NCBI RefSeq assembly: GCF_015706575.1
Contig: NW_024037052.1
Coordinates: 496,001 to 560,000 of the forward strand
Direction of reading: 5' to 3'
DNA: 64,000 bases
Source: Patiria miniata
Lineage: Eukaryota > Echinodermata > Asteroidea > Valvatida > Asterinidae
This document shows, in pieces, positions 48,109 through 60,396 of the stretch. Position numbers and translations under genes: made by a program. The notes beneath the pieces are model-generated. The model worked only from the letters and a program-made list of their open reading frames with translations, searched no databases and was not told the origin of the DNA. Each line of letters begins with the position of its first letter. Position 1 is the first letter of the stretch.

Positions 48109-49484
48109 ACACCAGGAGCCACGATTTTACAGGATGCTTTAGGCTGTCATTCCCTAAAGTTGAAAAAAATCACTCCGGTCGAACCCATGACCTCCTGCTT
48201 TCTAGTGCAGATGTCTTACACTTGACCACCGAGCTAACGGGATCAGTTGGCTGGTTCGAATCTGATGTACATAGCAGCGGGTACTACATTAACTATTCAT
48301 AAGATGGTAAGACATCTGCAATAGAAAGCAGGAGGTCGTGGGTTCGAGTCCCACCGAGTGATTTTTTCCAACTTTCACTCGGGAGGAAACACACTGAGAA
48401 TACAGTGTTTATACATCGGTGATGGACAAAACCTAATTTGGTTTTATTAGTCAATTGACTCATGTAATTTCAGCAAGCACACACTGCATATGCCTCCATG
48501 TTATTTTGGCAAGATGTGTTGCCAATATACTAGTGTGGAAAGACTGTGGTTTCTAAAATAACTAAGATCAAAGTGCTTTACATTATTATTACCCCTGATC
48601 ATTGGGCCAATGAAACATTGCAAATACAATCTCAGCTTCCTGTGGAATATGGATTTTTGTTCACGAGGAAGTCATTTTAGTCATGTTCCCTGACAGTATT
48701 TTATAAACTATTGAATAGGATGGTGCCAGACTATTTTTGCATTCTAGCCTCACTTTCAATTTTTATTTTAAATGTGGCTTAAAAACATTAGGGTATGTTT
48801 AACAACAAATTTAAATTTTCATTAAAGCAGACTGGTATTAATTTGTAATTAATTTTATGTCACTGCTTTAATTTCTCTTTGCAAGTTCCAAATATGAAGA
48901 TTTTACCTCGCTTTCAATTTAATATAGTCGACTCCTGAATAAAGCCCATACAGCTCGGTGTAGTCATTTCGACGCAAGGTAGCTAAAATCAATCACAATT
49001 GCGATCTCTGTTCTCACAGGTACCCATTTACTCCTGGGTGGGGCGAAGCAATGAGTGACAAAGTGTCTTGCCAAAGGGAACATGCACCATAACCCCAGGC
49101 TGGACTCGAACCCACAACCTGTAGAATTACCCGCAGACAACGAGTTCAATGCTCCAGACCATGAGGCCAGGGCACTCCACATATTTAGAAATGTTTTGCC
49201 AATTCATGCAACAACACAAACACCAGGTAATATAATCTATTTGAAACCCCTGCCCGTTGTCCAAACTGCACACATGTGCATTTATCTTTATTGGTACCTT
49301 CAAGGATGTAACTGGGGTCCAAGTTGCTGGAGGGCCCTAAAGGGACCTCAGTTTCTAGTAGGAGGCAGTCTTTGAGCAGAGGGGTCCATGCCCCTCATCC
49401 TCCTCCCCTATCATTAGCTATGCCACTGGGCACCTTTGTCAAGTTCATTTAAGATTATAAGGAATCAATGAAGGGAGTTCCTAC

Positions 49485-49711
49485 TTTTCATTGAGGGAGT
49501 GAATCTTGGAGCGATCTCTCTCAATCACAGTCTGCATCTCTTCCATCCTGACCCTACGATCCTCCAGCAAGGCTTCCGTCCGCTCTCTAGATAGCTCAGC
49601 TTGTTCCTTCATCTGAGATTGTAGAGCTTCAATCTGTAGCAACAGACTCTCTGGCTCTGCCTGCTGCTGGTCTGAATCAGGATGGACAGCTTTGGGCTGG
49701 GCGCTGTTGGA
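49485..49711 (-). CDS. CCDC77: CCDC77 repeated exon 2, copy 7 (5'-most)
   Basis: Same borders as copy 1 with one coding change, SREQTEAL to SRERTEAL. It lies in the founder-like unit and is the copy most likely to correspond to the original gene. Confidence 0.9.
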
Positions 49712-50686
49712 CTGAAATGAGGATTGGAAAATATTGATGGATGGTAACAGGATCAACCTGCTGGTACAGACTCGGACAAAAGAAACCACCATTTTGGAGA
49801 TGATCTGATCAATTATCGTGATTGAAGCAACTTTACTGGGATAACGTATGTAACTAATCTTGGAAAGTTCATGGTATGATGAGGCGGCTTTTTTGCCAAA
49901 CTCACTTCTCAGGGGAGTAACTACAGGTAATTTCATCAGCTGATCAAGGAATTATCAACACACCTACCAAAAGCTGCAACAGATATATATATTTACTATT
50001 AATACTATGAAAGTAAGTAAAGTCTGTCATTAGCCAATACATCTCCGGTTTCAAAGGCATGAAACGACCGAGGATATTTTTTTATCCCCCTGGATAGGAT
50101 GCCAGTCCATTGCAGGTTACTTCCCAGCTAATATCGGTACCCATTTATACTCCTGGGTGGAGAGAGGCAAGTGGGGGTGAAGTGGCTTGCCCAAGGACAC
50201 ACATATAACCGGCAACTAGATTCGGACCCCTGACCCTCTGATCATGAGTCACAAACCTTAACCATATTAATGCTTAAAAAAAAATTTAAATCCCATAGAC
50301 CTTATAAATAGTTAATGCGATGCCCGCTGCCATGTACCAATACATCAGATTCGAGCCAGCCAACCGATCCCATTAGCTCAGTGGTCAAGTGGTAAAACAT
50401 CTGCACTAGAAAGCAGGAGGTTGTGGGTTCGAGTCCCAACCGAGTGATTTTTTCCAACTTTTACTCAGGAGGTAACACACTGAGTATTCAGTGTTTATAC
50501 ATCAATGAAGGGCAAAACCTGATTTGACATACATTGTATTAATACTATGATCCACTAGTTTATCTGACCCACAAATACTAAAAATGGGCCTGATATGGTT
50601 GGTATGAGATCTGAGGAGTGTTGGCTTTGCAATGTTTTATCAACCACCCTTTGCCTCAACCATACCGGTATGTAATCTCTACCTAC

Positions 50687-50785
50687 CTTTTGTGTTAGCA
50701 GTAACTCTTGTTGTGCATTCCTCCGTGTTCTGTTGTTCTGTGGTCTGCTTGGCACTCTGGCTTTTAAACCCCAATATTTCACCCT
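50687..50785 (-). CDS. CCDC77: CCDC77 repeated exon 1, copy 7 (5'-most)
   Basis: 99 nt with a good T-rich acceptor tract and the GTAGGT donor. Compared with copies 1-5 it has one extra base early and one fewer later, so the middle is read in another frame (GFKSQSAKQTTEQQ, NTEECTT) before both versions rejoin at RVTANTK. It directly follows the exon at 52746 in transcript order, and the G|AG junction gives Glu. Confidence 0.65.
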
Positions 50786-50806
50786 CTGGAAAAAAAAACC
50801 AGACAG

Positions 50807-52014
50807 GCAAGTAAGAAGAAAACATGAGACGTCTTGGAAATTACAGGTTACACCTTCATATACCTTTGAAATCTGATGGACAGTGTGTGCAGATATATAA
50901 TTGTTTGCCAGAATAAAATGCAATGTTCAAAGTTGGGTCAAAAGTCTTCTAATGCCCGACTGTAATTCATTGTAATAAACCAGTTCTGTATTTCAATGAC
51001 CTGAGGTCATTTGGGATAACATTGCTGACACGATGTTAGGCGATGTTACGCGCACGACCACTCTGGTGGTAATTTACACACAAGCGTCGCGCACCCGCAT
51101 TCATGCGCCTTTGATCGTTCTACTATCCCGAATGACCGGTGACCCATATCGTTGTGCACATAAGCAGTTGAAATACCGAACTGGCTTATCCATGGCATTC
51201 CTTGAGTTGTTTGCTTGTTTGGAAAAGGATGAGACATTTAGGACAACTTGAAGAACTGTTGACACTTAAAATACCCAATACAAGGGAACTTGACTAGGTT
51301 TACTCTTAATAATGTTTAAATGGGGGCAGTTCCGCAGTGTCAGACGTACATTTTGGGCAATTCAACAGTGTATGTAATTGTAGTTATAATCACGGGGTAG
51401 ATTTTAATTCTGATAAAACATATCAGTTAGTCACTAGTTACTTTGATGAGTCAAAGAAGAAATTATTCATCCAACTTTGTTGCTGTAGTAGAAATTGGCT
51501 CAAAACACCGGACGTACTCAGACAAATCAATTTTTGTATTGTCATCAATTGATTTTCCATTTACAAGTAACAGCCAAACTGTTGAACTTGTTAGGGAATG
51601 TACAACATTTGCTTTTGCTGCAATGTTCAAAATAAGTGCATCTGGGGGATTAGTGTGCTATAAAAAATATTGTTAAAGGGCATGTACAACATTTGCTTTT
51701 GCTGCAATAATCAGAAATAAATGGATTTGGAGGATTAGTATGTTTTAGCAAATATTGTTAAAATGACTTGTTTCACGTTTTGGGCTTGTAGATGTTGGAA
51801 AAACCAAGAAAACCATTCATGTTCTTGTAGTCTGGTTCACAGACCCCATTTAAGATGAAACGGAGAATTTATAGACTTTGGGGGATTGTAAGATCAGAGA
51901 GGCAGTCTAGTAGGCTTGTACCCCTTCAAAGGTGTGTAATCAATTGCACAGAAAACACAGAATAACTAATTATGAAAAATTAGGAGTAGTTTTAAAAAAA
52001 AAACAGTTTTCTCC
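50807..52014. other. 1.2-kb block present only in unit 7
   Basis: Units 1-5 jump from CCAGACA directly to TTGCTGGTCGG, skipping this block. It contains a near-duplicate pair (words GTACAACATTTGCTTTTGCTGCAAT at about 51600 and 51682) and related words around 51770 and 52200. No exon was recognised in it. Confidence 0.75.
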
Positions 52015-52745
52015 ATTGCTGGTCGGCCGACCAGCGTTGGAAAAATACCATTTTTTTTTTTAAATGTCAGCACACCAGGAGCCACGATTTTACAGGATGC
52101 TTTAGGCTGTCATCCCCTAACAATCCACTAAGGTATTTAGTGATACTTTGTTCATATCGTTTTGTAATATTTGCCAATGTTGTATCTTCCCTTTAAACTG
52201 ACCTATTTCACGTTTTGGGTTCGGAAATGCCAGAAAATCTAAGAAATCCAACCATGTTCTTGTGGTCTGGTGACATGAGACGTAAGATGAGACGTAGCAC
52301 TTTGTACACTTTGAGGAAGTTAGGTCAGAGAATCAGTCTAGCAGGCTTGTACCCCTACACAGATGCGTAATTGATTGCAAAGAAAATGCGGAATGACTAA
52401 ATATGAATTTTACAGGATGCTTTAGACTGTCATTCACTGACAGTCCAGTAATATATTTCGTCATAATTTGATCATTTCGTTTTTTGATGTTTGCAATGAT
52501 GTTGTATCTTCCCTTTTAAATAAACTACATGTCAATAAAATACAGATAATATGCTTCAAATTGATATGTATATTTCTTTTGTGGCATTTTGGCCATTAAG
52601 AATTGTTGGCATTCAGGTTTATAATTCTGTAGAATTGCCCATGGATGGGCGAGGGAATTGATTAACAAATTTTGGCCAAGGACATTGACAAATATGAGTC
52701 TGCAGCCCCGTTGGTAGAGTTGCCAGTGCGGTGTTACACACTGAC

Positions 52746-52867
52746 CTGCATGTGGATGTCTCTTTTGTGGGTGTTTCTGTGTGACAATTGCCCGCGTTGA
52801 TGGTTCTTTGTGGAAGTATGTCACTTCAGGACCTGATGGGCTTGATAATGATAACAGATGCTGGATT
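52746..52867 (-). CDS. CCDC77: CCDC77 exon, EVTYF motif
   Basis: The acceptor ends TTGACAG and the donor is CATGCAG|GTCAGT; 122 nt, in phase 2, out phase 1. After the split Arg codon it reads IQHLLSLSSPSGPEVTYFHK, then EPSTRAIVTQKHPQKRHPHA. IQ.LL.L....G.EVTYF.KEP is the characteristic CCDC77 motif after the first coiled coil. The entry phase matches the exon at 59242 exactly, and the exit phase matches the repeated exon at 50687. Confidence 0.93.
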
Positions 52868-54522
52868 CTGTCAAGTACAAATCAAATCATTGGAAAAGTT
52901 CAAGTTAGTACACCTTTGGTAAATCCAAACTAACAGGGTTTGTTTACTTCCATATCACATTATACGTGTAACTGATTGTACATGTGGGGTATTAAAGCAG
53001 CACCCAACATTCATACATGTTCATGAATGCATCATCTCTAAACATACTTTTGCACTAGTGTGGAACAAATTGCAATTGCTTAGTCTAGACAAGGGTTGTG
53101 CAAAATATACCGAATATCCAAATATTTGATCATCCACCGAATATCCGAATAGCATTTTATCAAATTGAATTGTTTTTTTAATGTGAGCAATGACAAAAAA
53201 ACCGTCCATGATGTGATTTTATGAGTTTAAGTTGAGAGATTTGATTTGTTTAGTCAAACGCCACACTTTACGCAGATGGTTTGAGAGTTTTCATGAGGAA
53301 TGTAAGCCCTAATGTGGATCTTCAATATCTGCCAAATGCCAGGTTGTCAGCTAGCTCAAAATCTATATCGATACATTCCAAATTATTTCAATGTCATTGG
53401 ATGATTTTTTTGTTCAAATTCAAGTTCCAATATTCAAAGACTAAATTATTGGAAAAATGCACAACATTAATAGAGACCTGTTTTGTGAAGCACACCTAGA
53501 GAGAACTTGAAGCTCTACCCAGCCCTGCAAACAATGACCTGTACTCTGCCCGCAAGGTTGTCAGTCCGTCATTGCCAATCAAAGAATCCTCCCCAACAGT
53601 CACCATCCATCTGCACAACATACAGATTACAGGTACAATGTATATATACATGTACATGGATTCAATTCAGCCTCAGGACAGGCAGTAGCACTGCTATTGT
53701 GACAAGGTTTTTGCAGTCGCTTTGCCTACCAACCTCTTTGTCGACAACCACTTCAACGATTTGCTACTTCACCGAATAACCACTTCGCCTACTTGCCACT
53801 CCGTCGAATTACCACTTCGCTGAATGACCACTTCGCCGAATTGCACGCAAACGCACGTACTAACAAGTTTGTTATGGTGTAAATCAAGGATTTTCTAATG
53901 TTTCTCTCCCTTTCCTTTGTTTATACTCTGAACATTTTTGCATCTGCTCTCATTGGTTTAGTACACGTTTTCTAATCGAACTCGTCTTCCATTTACAATT
54001 CATTGATGACGTTGCATGTGTGTGTCCTTGATTTACACCATAAAGAAATGCCTACAGACACGTACATGTATGTATGGAGCCATAAAAATGAGCTACATGA
54101 AAAACTTGGGGTTGTTTTACCCCTTCCTATCCAAACCCATATGAGATTCAACTTTTTTCATTCTATAGTCAACTTGAAACAGTACTGAAGGGGATGAAGA
54201 TTTAAAAAGAAAAAAAAAAAAGTTTCTGAGAATTAACTGTGTGCGACCAAAAACATGGTCACCGTGTACGGACAGTCAATGATTAATATATTTTATAAAT
54301 TCCACTTCTTCACTTTCAAAGTGAATTGAGAGGACAATGTCACATAAACCTAGTAAAAGAAGACACAACAAGTATGAAACCACTTAATATTAAGTACCAG
54401 TCAGCTGTTATAATTACCATGAGTTTGTGCATGCGAGCATAATGTGTTAGCAAATACTTTCGGCGAAGTGGTAATTGGGCAAAGCAGTAATTTGGCTAAG
54501 TGGTAATTTGGCTGGTTTCGAT

Positions 54523-54690
54523 CCAACTCGGACCCAAACCAAGTCGGACCCAAGCCAACTCGGACCCAGGCCAACTCGGACCCACTACCAACTCGGACCC
54601 ACGCCAACTCAATCGGACCCACTACCAACTCGGATCCACAACCAACTCGGACCCACTACCAACTCGGACCCATGCATGACCAACTCGGAC
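54523..54690 (+). repeat. CCAACTCGGACCCA minisatellite, copy A
   Basis: About eleven repeats of a 13-19-bp unit, CCAACTCGGACCCA with or without CTA(C/T), with small variants. Confidence 0.85.
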
Positions 54691-55703
54691 TCATCTTTTA
54701 CAATCATTTGACAGCGTTTACAATTATTTGACAATTTCATAAAGTTTGTCCACTTATCATCTGTTAATACAGTGATGTTTTTAAGTATAAACAGTCACCA
54801 TCCATCTGCACAACATACAGATTACAGGTACATGTACATGGATTCAATTCAGCCTCAGGACAGGCAGTAGCACTGCTATTGTGACAAGGTTTTTGCAGTC
54901 GCTTTGCCAACCAACCTCTTTGTCGACAACCACTTCAACGATTTGCTACTTCACCGAATAACCACTTCGCCTACTTGCCACTCCGTCGAATTACCACTTC
55001 GCTGAATGACCACTTCGCCGAATTGCACGCAAACGCACGTACTAACAAGTTTGTTATGGTGTAAATCAAGGATTTTCTAATGTTTCTCTTCCCTTTCCTT
55101 TGTTTATACTCTGAACATTTTTGCATCTGCTCTCATTGGTTTAGTACACGTTTTCTAATCAAACTCGTCTTCCATTTACAATTCACTGATGATGTTGCAT
55201 GTGTGTGTCCTTGATTTACACCATAAAGAAATGCCTACAGACACGTACATGTATGTATGGAGCCATAAAAACGAGCTACATGAAAAACTTGGGGTTGTTT
55301 TACCCCTTCCTATCCAAACCCATATGAGATTCAACTTTTTTCATTCTATAGTCAACTTGAAACAGTACTGAAGGGATGAAGATTTAAAAAGAAAAAAAAA
55401 AAAGTTTCAGAATTAACTGTGTGCGACCAAAAACATGGTCACCGTGTACGGACAGTCAATGATTAATATATTTTATAAATTCCACTTCTGCACTTTCAAA
55501 GTGAATTGAGAGGACAATGTCACATAAACCTAGTAATAGAAGACACAACAAGTATGAAAACCACTTAATATTAAGTACCAGTCAGCTGTTATAATTACCA
55601 TGAGTTTGTGCATGCGAGCATAATGTGTTAGCAAATACTTTCGGCGAAGTGGTAATTGGGCAAAGCAGTAATTTGGCTAAGTGGTAATTTGGCTGGTTTC
55701 GAT

Positions 55704-55871
55704 CCAACTCGGACCCAAACCAAGTCGGACCCAAGCCAACTCGGACCCAGGCCAACTCGGACCCACTACCAACTCGGACCCACGCCAACTCAATCGGACC
55801 CACTACCAACTCGGATCCACAACCAACTCGGACCCACTACCAACTCAGACCCATGCATGACCAACTCGGAC
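55704..55871 (+). repeat. CCAACTCGGACCCA minisatellite, copy B
   Basis: Duplicate of the array at 54523, part of the 1.19-kb tandem copy. Confidence 0.85.
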
Positions 55872-56885
55872 TTTTACAATTATTTGACAATTTCATAAAG
55901 TTTGTCCACTTATCATCTGTTAATACAGTGATGCTTTTAAGTATAAATTTTCATTGTAGTTGTCAGGTAAAATATCTGTATTGCAGCAGTTTGTCGTCGT
56001 AAAGCGCATTGAAATGCTTTTTGAAATGCGCTTTAAAAGTGTAATTAATTATTTATTTTTATTATTTGTTTCCATTGAAACATATTGCGCTTTAACCAAA
56101 AGTAAAATTTAAATTAAAGTTTAACCAATTATTCATTTTCATATTTGACATCGTTCACGCCATCTTGCTCAATTTAACAGCAATTCATTTCATTTTTAAT
56201 TCAAACCACATAAATTCAAAACAGATCTTCATAGAAAAATAAAATTGGAAAGTATGACATTGAAACATAAACACTTTCAAACATGACACGATTAATTCAA
56301 TAAATATAAGTAAACATTATAAGTCATTCAATAAAATAAATAAAGTATAAAACAAAGTCTATTCTAATTTCTACATGTACATTTGTATATGTATTTAACA
56401 AAAAAAACACATAAACACCATTGCATACACTGCAAGAAAAACGAAGGTTCCATATTGAACAAAAAAGGTTAATCAAAAAAGTAAGTTACACAGATTCGTT
56501 AAAAAACCCACAAAACTCAAAGCCAGCATGTGAACTAAAAAAAAGATCAACTTATTAAATACCCTACAATTATGAAATGTCAATCATCAAAAAGGAGTAT
56601 TGGAGCTCTGGGAAGATTATCCTTCAAGGCCTTACAGGTACATTAGCTGTCTGTATGTTCGACTATGATGTTCCATGGGGGAAAAAAGTTAATCAAAAAA
56701 GTATAAAAAGTTAAACAGATTCGTAAAAAAAAAAAAAAATTAAACAAACTAACAATTACATGAAATGAAAGGTCTACATGTATTTCAAATTAATAACTTC
56801 CTCACTGAACAACATTTTTGTGACATATTGAAATCCTTCATTGAGTGTGATTTAATTTGGTTTATATTATTTGCAGGGTTGTAGT

Positions 56886-56977
56886 TGAGACCGCATAGTC
56901 CGAGACCGAGACCGAGACCAGCCCCTTCAAGGCGGAGACCAATATGGTCCGAGACCGAGACCGAGACCAAGACCGCT
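56886..56977 (+). repeat. GAGACC hexamer minisatellite
   Basis: Repeated (CC)GAGACCGAGACC words. A second block surrounds the foldback element at 58125 (about 58079-58116 and 58574-58665). Confidence 0.85.
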
Positions 56978-58124
56978 GATAATAAATAACAATAGTCGAA
57001 ATAAAAAAAACAAGACACGTTATTATAGTTGAAACTTGTAACCTTTCTATTCACAAAGATTACAGACCAAAATTTTGACCAGTGGCAGTGTTGACAAATT
57101 GATACATGACACGTTACTTGAGCAAAAAGTAGTTATACTTAAGAAATATAATGGGCTGCACCCAATCTTGACAAAAGTAAAAGTTAAAGGTAGATGTTTC
57201 ATCTGTTATAGGAACTCGGATCCTAAACTCCACAGTCACCCCTTGGTTTCAGCTATGACTTCTAACGGATATTTAAAGATGCAATTTTAATTTTACATTG
57301 TGCCTCTTTTTTTCCTTAAATAAATATAGGACTTAACTTCTAACAAGACTTGTGTGCATGTACTTGATTTTAAAAATGGGAGCTAGAAAATGTTGAATCA
57401 ATTTTTAAATTTCTGTCATAGAATGTGGACTTGTACATGTAGACCCACAAGTTGTGAGGTGGTAGCCAGTATGTGCCAGATATGGATTTTTAATTTTTTT
57501 CTGAACGGGATTTTAATTTTTGAGGAATAATGGGGTACTTCAAACTGAGCAGCCAGAAAATGGGGTCTCATCATACACTCTCATGGCAACAGTGAGTGGT
57601 AACTGGTAAGAGTGTGTGAGTTCAATGCTGGAAAATCAGGTTGAAATATTTACTTTTTCTTCAAAATACTGTCCCAAATTAAAGAGATCATTGTGTGGGG
57701 TCGAAAATATATAACTAATTTGAAGCACCTCATTTATTATCAGAATACAAAATGCAAGTGATTACGCCCACAGGGGTGGGCTAAACTACACAATCCCCAA
57801 AAATGGTTGACCCTTATTGTATAAATTGTTAGAAGTTTATACTTTGCTTTATGTGCCCGACTCAACAGATAAATGCCGAACTTGTTCCAAATCGTTCAGT
57901 GACTGGAACTGCTGCAGCTTTACATGTACTTTGGAGACTTTCCAACGTGCTGTCAAGTCCAAACCGACCGCGATATATAACAAGCTTGATCTACGGGCTA
58001 GCAAATGTTTTAACTATTAATTGTACTGAACGAAGTAAAAAAAAAGTAATCGATCAAGCTGTAAAAGCTACATATTGCCGGTCTCAACCCGAGACGAGCC
58101 AAAATATCGAGACCAAAGGGGACC

Positions 58125-58571
58125 TAGCCCCATAAATGTGGCCTATTTACTGGACTGCCTCCGTAAACATAGGCCACACATCCACATGTACAAAAATCTT
58201 GATTTTCACATTTAGGCTTAGTTTGTAGGTTTTTTTTGCTTTAGAAGCATACTCACCCTCTTTACAGGCTAATCAGAAAGTGCTGCCTTTTTCAGATGTC
58301 TAATTTTTGTGAAATTTCATTTTGAAATTTTGATACACAAACGTGTAAAAATGAATCTGGAAATTTCACGAAAAATATACATCTGAAAAAGGCAGCACTT
58401 TCTGATTAGCCTATAAAGAGGGTGAGTATGCTTCTAAAGCAAAAAAACCTACAAACTAAGCCTAAATGTGAAAATCAAAATTTGGCTCCGTCGACACGAT
58501 TTTTGTACATGTGGATGTGTGGCCTATGTTTACGGAGGCAGTCCAGTAAATAGGCCACATTTATGGGGCTA
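58125..58571. mobile_element. Foldback element with long TIRs and 9-bp TSD
   Basis: Ends are TAGCCCCATAAATGTGGCC and its inverse. The arms pair over roughly 180-200 bp each, leaving only a short centre, with one ~20-bp extra stretch in the right arm near 58480-58500. AAGGGGACC directly flanks both ends (58116-58124, 58572-58580), a perfect 9-bp target duplication. Long TIRs plus a 9-bp duplication point to a Mutator-like (MULE) MITE. It is inserted in a GAGACC minisatellite in a CCDC77 intron. A decayed end is at 27311. Confidence 0.85.
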
Positions 58572-58908
58572 AAGGGGACCAAGACCGAGACCAAGACCGA
58601 GACCACAGCTTCTGAGACCGAGACCAAGACCAGCAAAAAGTGGTCTCGAGACCGGTCTCGAGACCTACAACACTGATTATTTGGCACACACCCACAAAAA
58701 GCAGATGAAAAAGGAAAACATTGCACATATCCATTTCTTCATGTGAATGAGTAATAAGAGTGCAAAATCAATGTAGTATAATCAAACAACAAAACTAAAA
58801 GCCCCATTCTGACCAATATAATTACCGAATATCTTCACTATATAAGCACTATTAAGATGACCTACATGTATAAATATAATCTCTGAAACTAATGATTAAG
58901 TCATTGTT

Positions 58909-59057
58909 GGGTCTGAGTTGGTCGTGCTTGGGTCCGAGTTGGTAGTGGGTCCGAGTTGGTCTTGGGTCCGAGTTGGTAGTGGGTCCGAGTTGGTAGTGGG
59001 TCCGAGTTGGCGTGGGTCCGACTTGGCATGGGTCCGACTTGGTTTGGGTCCGAGTTG
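58909..59057 (-). repeat. CCAACTCGGACCCA minisatellite, inverted
   Basis: About nine copies of TGGGTCCGAGTTGG(TAG), the reverse complement of the 54523 array. It is followed by GGCTAAGTGGTTATTCGGCGAAGTGG-like words (59072-59105) in the same orientation as in the 53.6-kb copies, so this locus has a different arrangement of the same parts. Confidence 0.85.
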
Positions 59058-59201
59058 ACCCTGATGCCATTTGGCTAAGTGGTTATTCGGCGAAGTGGTA
59101 ATTCAGCAAAGTGACCAACACCCGTGACAAGCTCAACACACTAATCCAGATCAGCTATTCACTATGATCCATGCAGTGCAGAACATTAGCTGAGAGCCTT
59201 A

Positions 59202-59405
<204 letters not shown>

Positions 59406-60156
59406 CTAAACAACAAAGAAAGGGACAAGTATTGTTGTGCTACATGTGACTATGATTTGCAAGTTTATGAGTTGTTCCATTGGAGTAGTGGTAATTTGTA
59501 CATGTACACACACTGACATAATAATAACCAGAGAAATTTGAAAAAAAAAAACAGTATTGTGATTGAAAACATTGGACTATTATTCAAAGTGTTTATTTGA
59601 AATCTTATATTTCCCTTTACTTCCTTAATCCAATAACACTTTTACAAAAAGTAACAAATGATGTCACTGTAAAACCTGGTCTTGAAATTGGTTTAAAAAA
59701 ACCCATTTTCTAACATCTAAGGGGAAAAGATACTATAAAGACCAGGGACAACATTACCCATGCAACTACATGTACGGGGTCTTGACTGATTGATAGATTG
59801 CTGTCGTCTTGGATATGTGTCAGAGCAAAACGGGAATTTTTGTGGGTCATTTTTGCAGAGTTGGGACAAACTTGACCTATTTAGTTTGTGTACATGTAGG
59901 TTACTCAGTATGTAAAGAATGTAAAGAAGCGGAGGCTGATTCCAGAAGTAATGTCATAGATAGAGGGCAGGCTTTTGATTTTTTAAGGGAAATTTGGGGG
60001 TAAAAATGATGATGACAGAACGGCGACAACAAGCTTCCCAAAAATAAAGATGGCAATCACCACGCAATGTACCGTGCGATCATGTACCATGAGTCTGAGC
60101 ATGCATGGCGCGCTGAATCGCAAGGCCCAAACAGCACAGTAAATTTTAGTCCAAAA

Positions 60157-60192
60157 TTTGGGACTCTCAATACTGTGTATGAGAGTCCCAAA
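60157..60192. repeat. Hairpin, 13-bp perfect arms
   Basis: TTTGGGACTCTCA (60157-60169) and its exact complement (60180-60192) around a 10-nt loop, in the intron upstream of the 59242 exon. Confidence 0.7.
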
Positions 60193-60396
60193 ACTTAAGG
60201 TATCCATATCGTGCAAAAGTTTGTGCTGCATAATAAAACCAGTGTGAATCAAATTTGCAAGCTTCTTACTCACTACAGTTTCTTCAATAATCCCCGAAAC
60301 TTCTGCCTCGCAAAGTTGCTGTTGTGAGCATTGCTCACCAAAAATTCAGCTTTTAATTCTAATTTTGCAGAGAGTTATCGAAATCCTAGCCCGACT

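Larger units (their letters stand above)
31528..52120 (-). repeat. CCDC77: Seven-copy tandem duplication of a CCDC77 exon pair
   Basis: Unit starts: 31528, 34243, 36957, 39673, 42388, 45102, 48156. Units 1-5 are 2714-2716 bp and almost identical. Unit 6 is ~3054 bp because of a garbled insert. Unit 7 is ~3965 bp and keeps ~1.2 kb (about 50807-52014) and 42 bp (about 49858-49899) absent from the rest. Each unit contains two CCDC77 exons on the minus strand, two tRNA-SINE pieces in inverted orientation, one full plus-strand SINE and two other SINE-like segments. The array's right edge is at GTCATCCCCTAA (about 52120), its left edge in a SINE at AAAGTTG. Unit 7 looks ancestral: the shared ending GCTGGTCGG...GGCTGTCAT appears once more, unduplicated, at 52015-52120. 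Confidence 0.95.
53597..55946. repeat. Tandem duplication of a ~1.19-kb intronic segment
   Basis: Copy A is 53597-54790 and copy B 54791-55946; they differ only by small indels and a few substitutions. Each holds CACTTCGCCGAATTACC-type words in one orientation at the left (about 53745-53840) and TTCGGCGAAGTGGTAATT words inverted at the right (about 54461-54515), like subterminal repeats of a DNA element, followed by a CCAACTCGGACCCA minisatellite. Open frames here are repeat translations. Confidence 0.9.

Noticed and set aside
54475..54711. Repetitive peptide frame rich in S-D-P and T-R-T motifs
   Set aside because: It is a translation of the CCAACTCGGACCCA minisatellite; other frames are equally open.
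59809..60003. 64-residue plus-strand frame with CKECKE
   Set aside because: There is no acceptor or donor of quality and no family resemblance; it lies in a CCDC77 intron.
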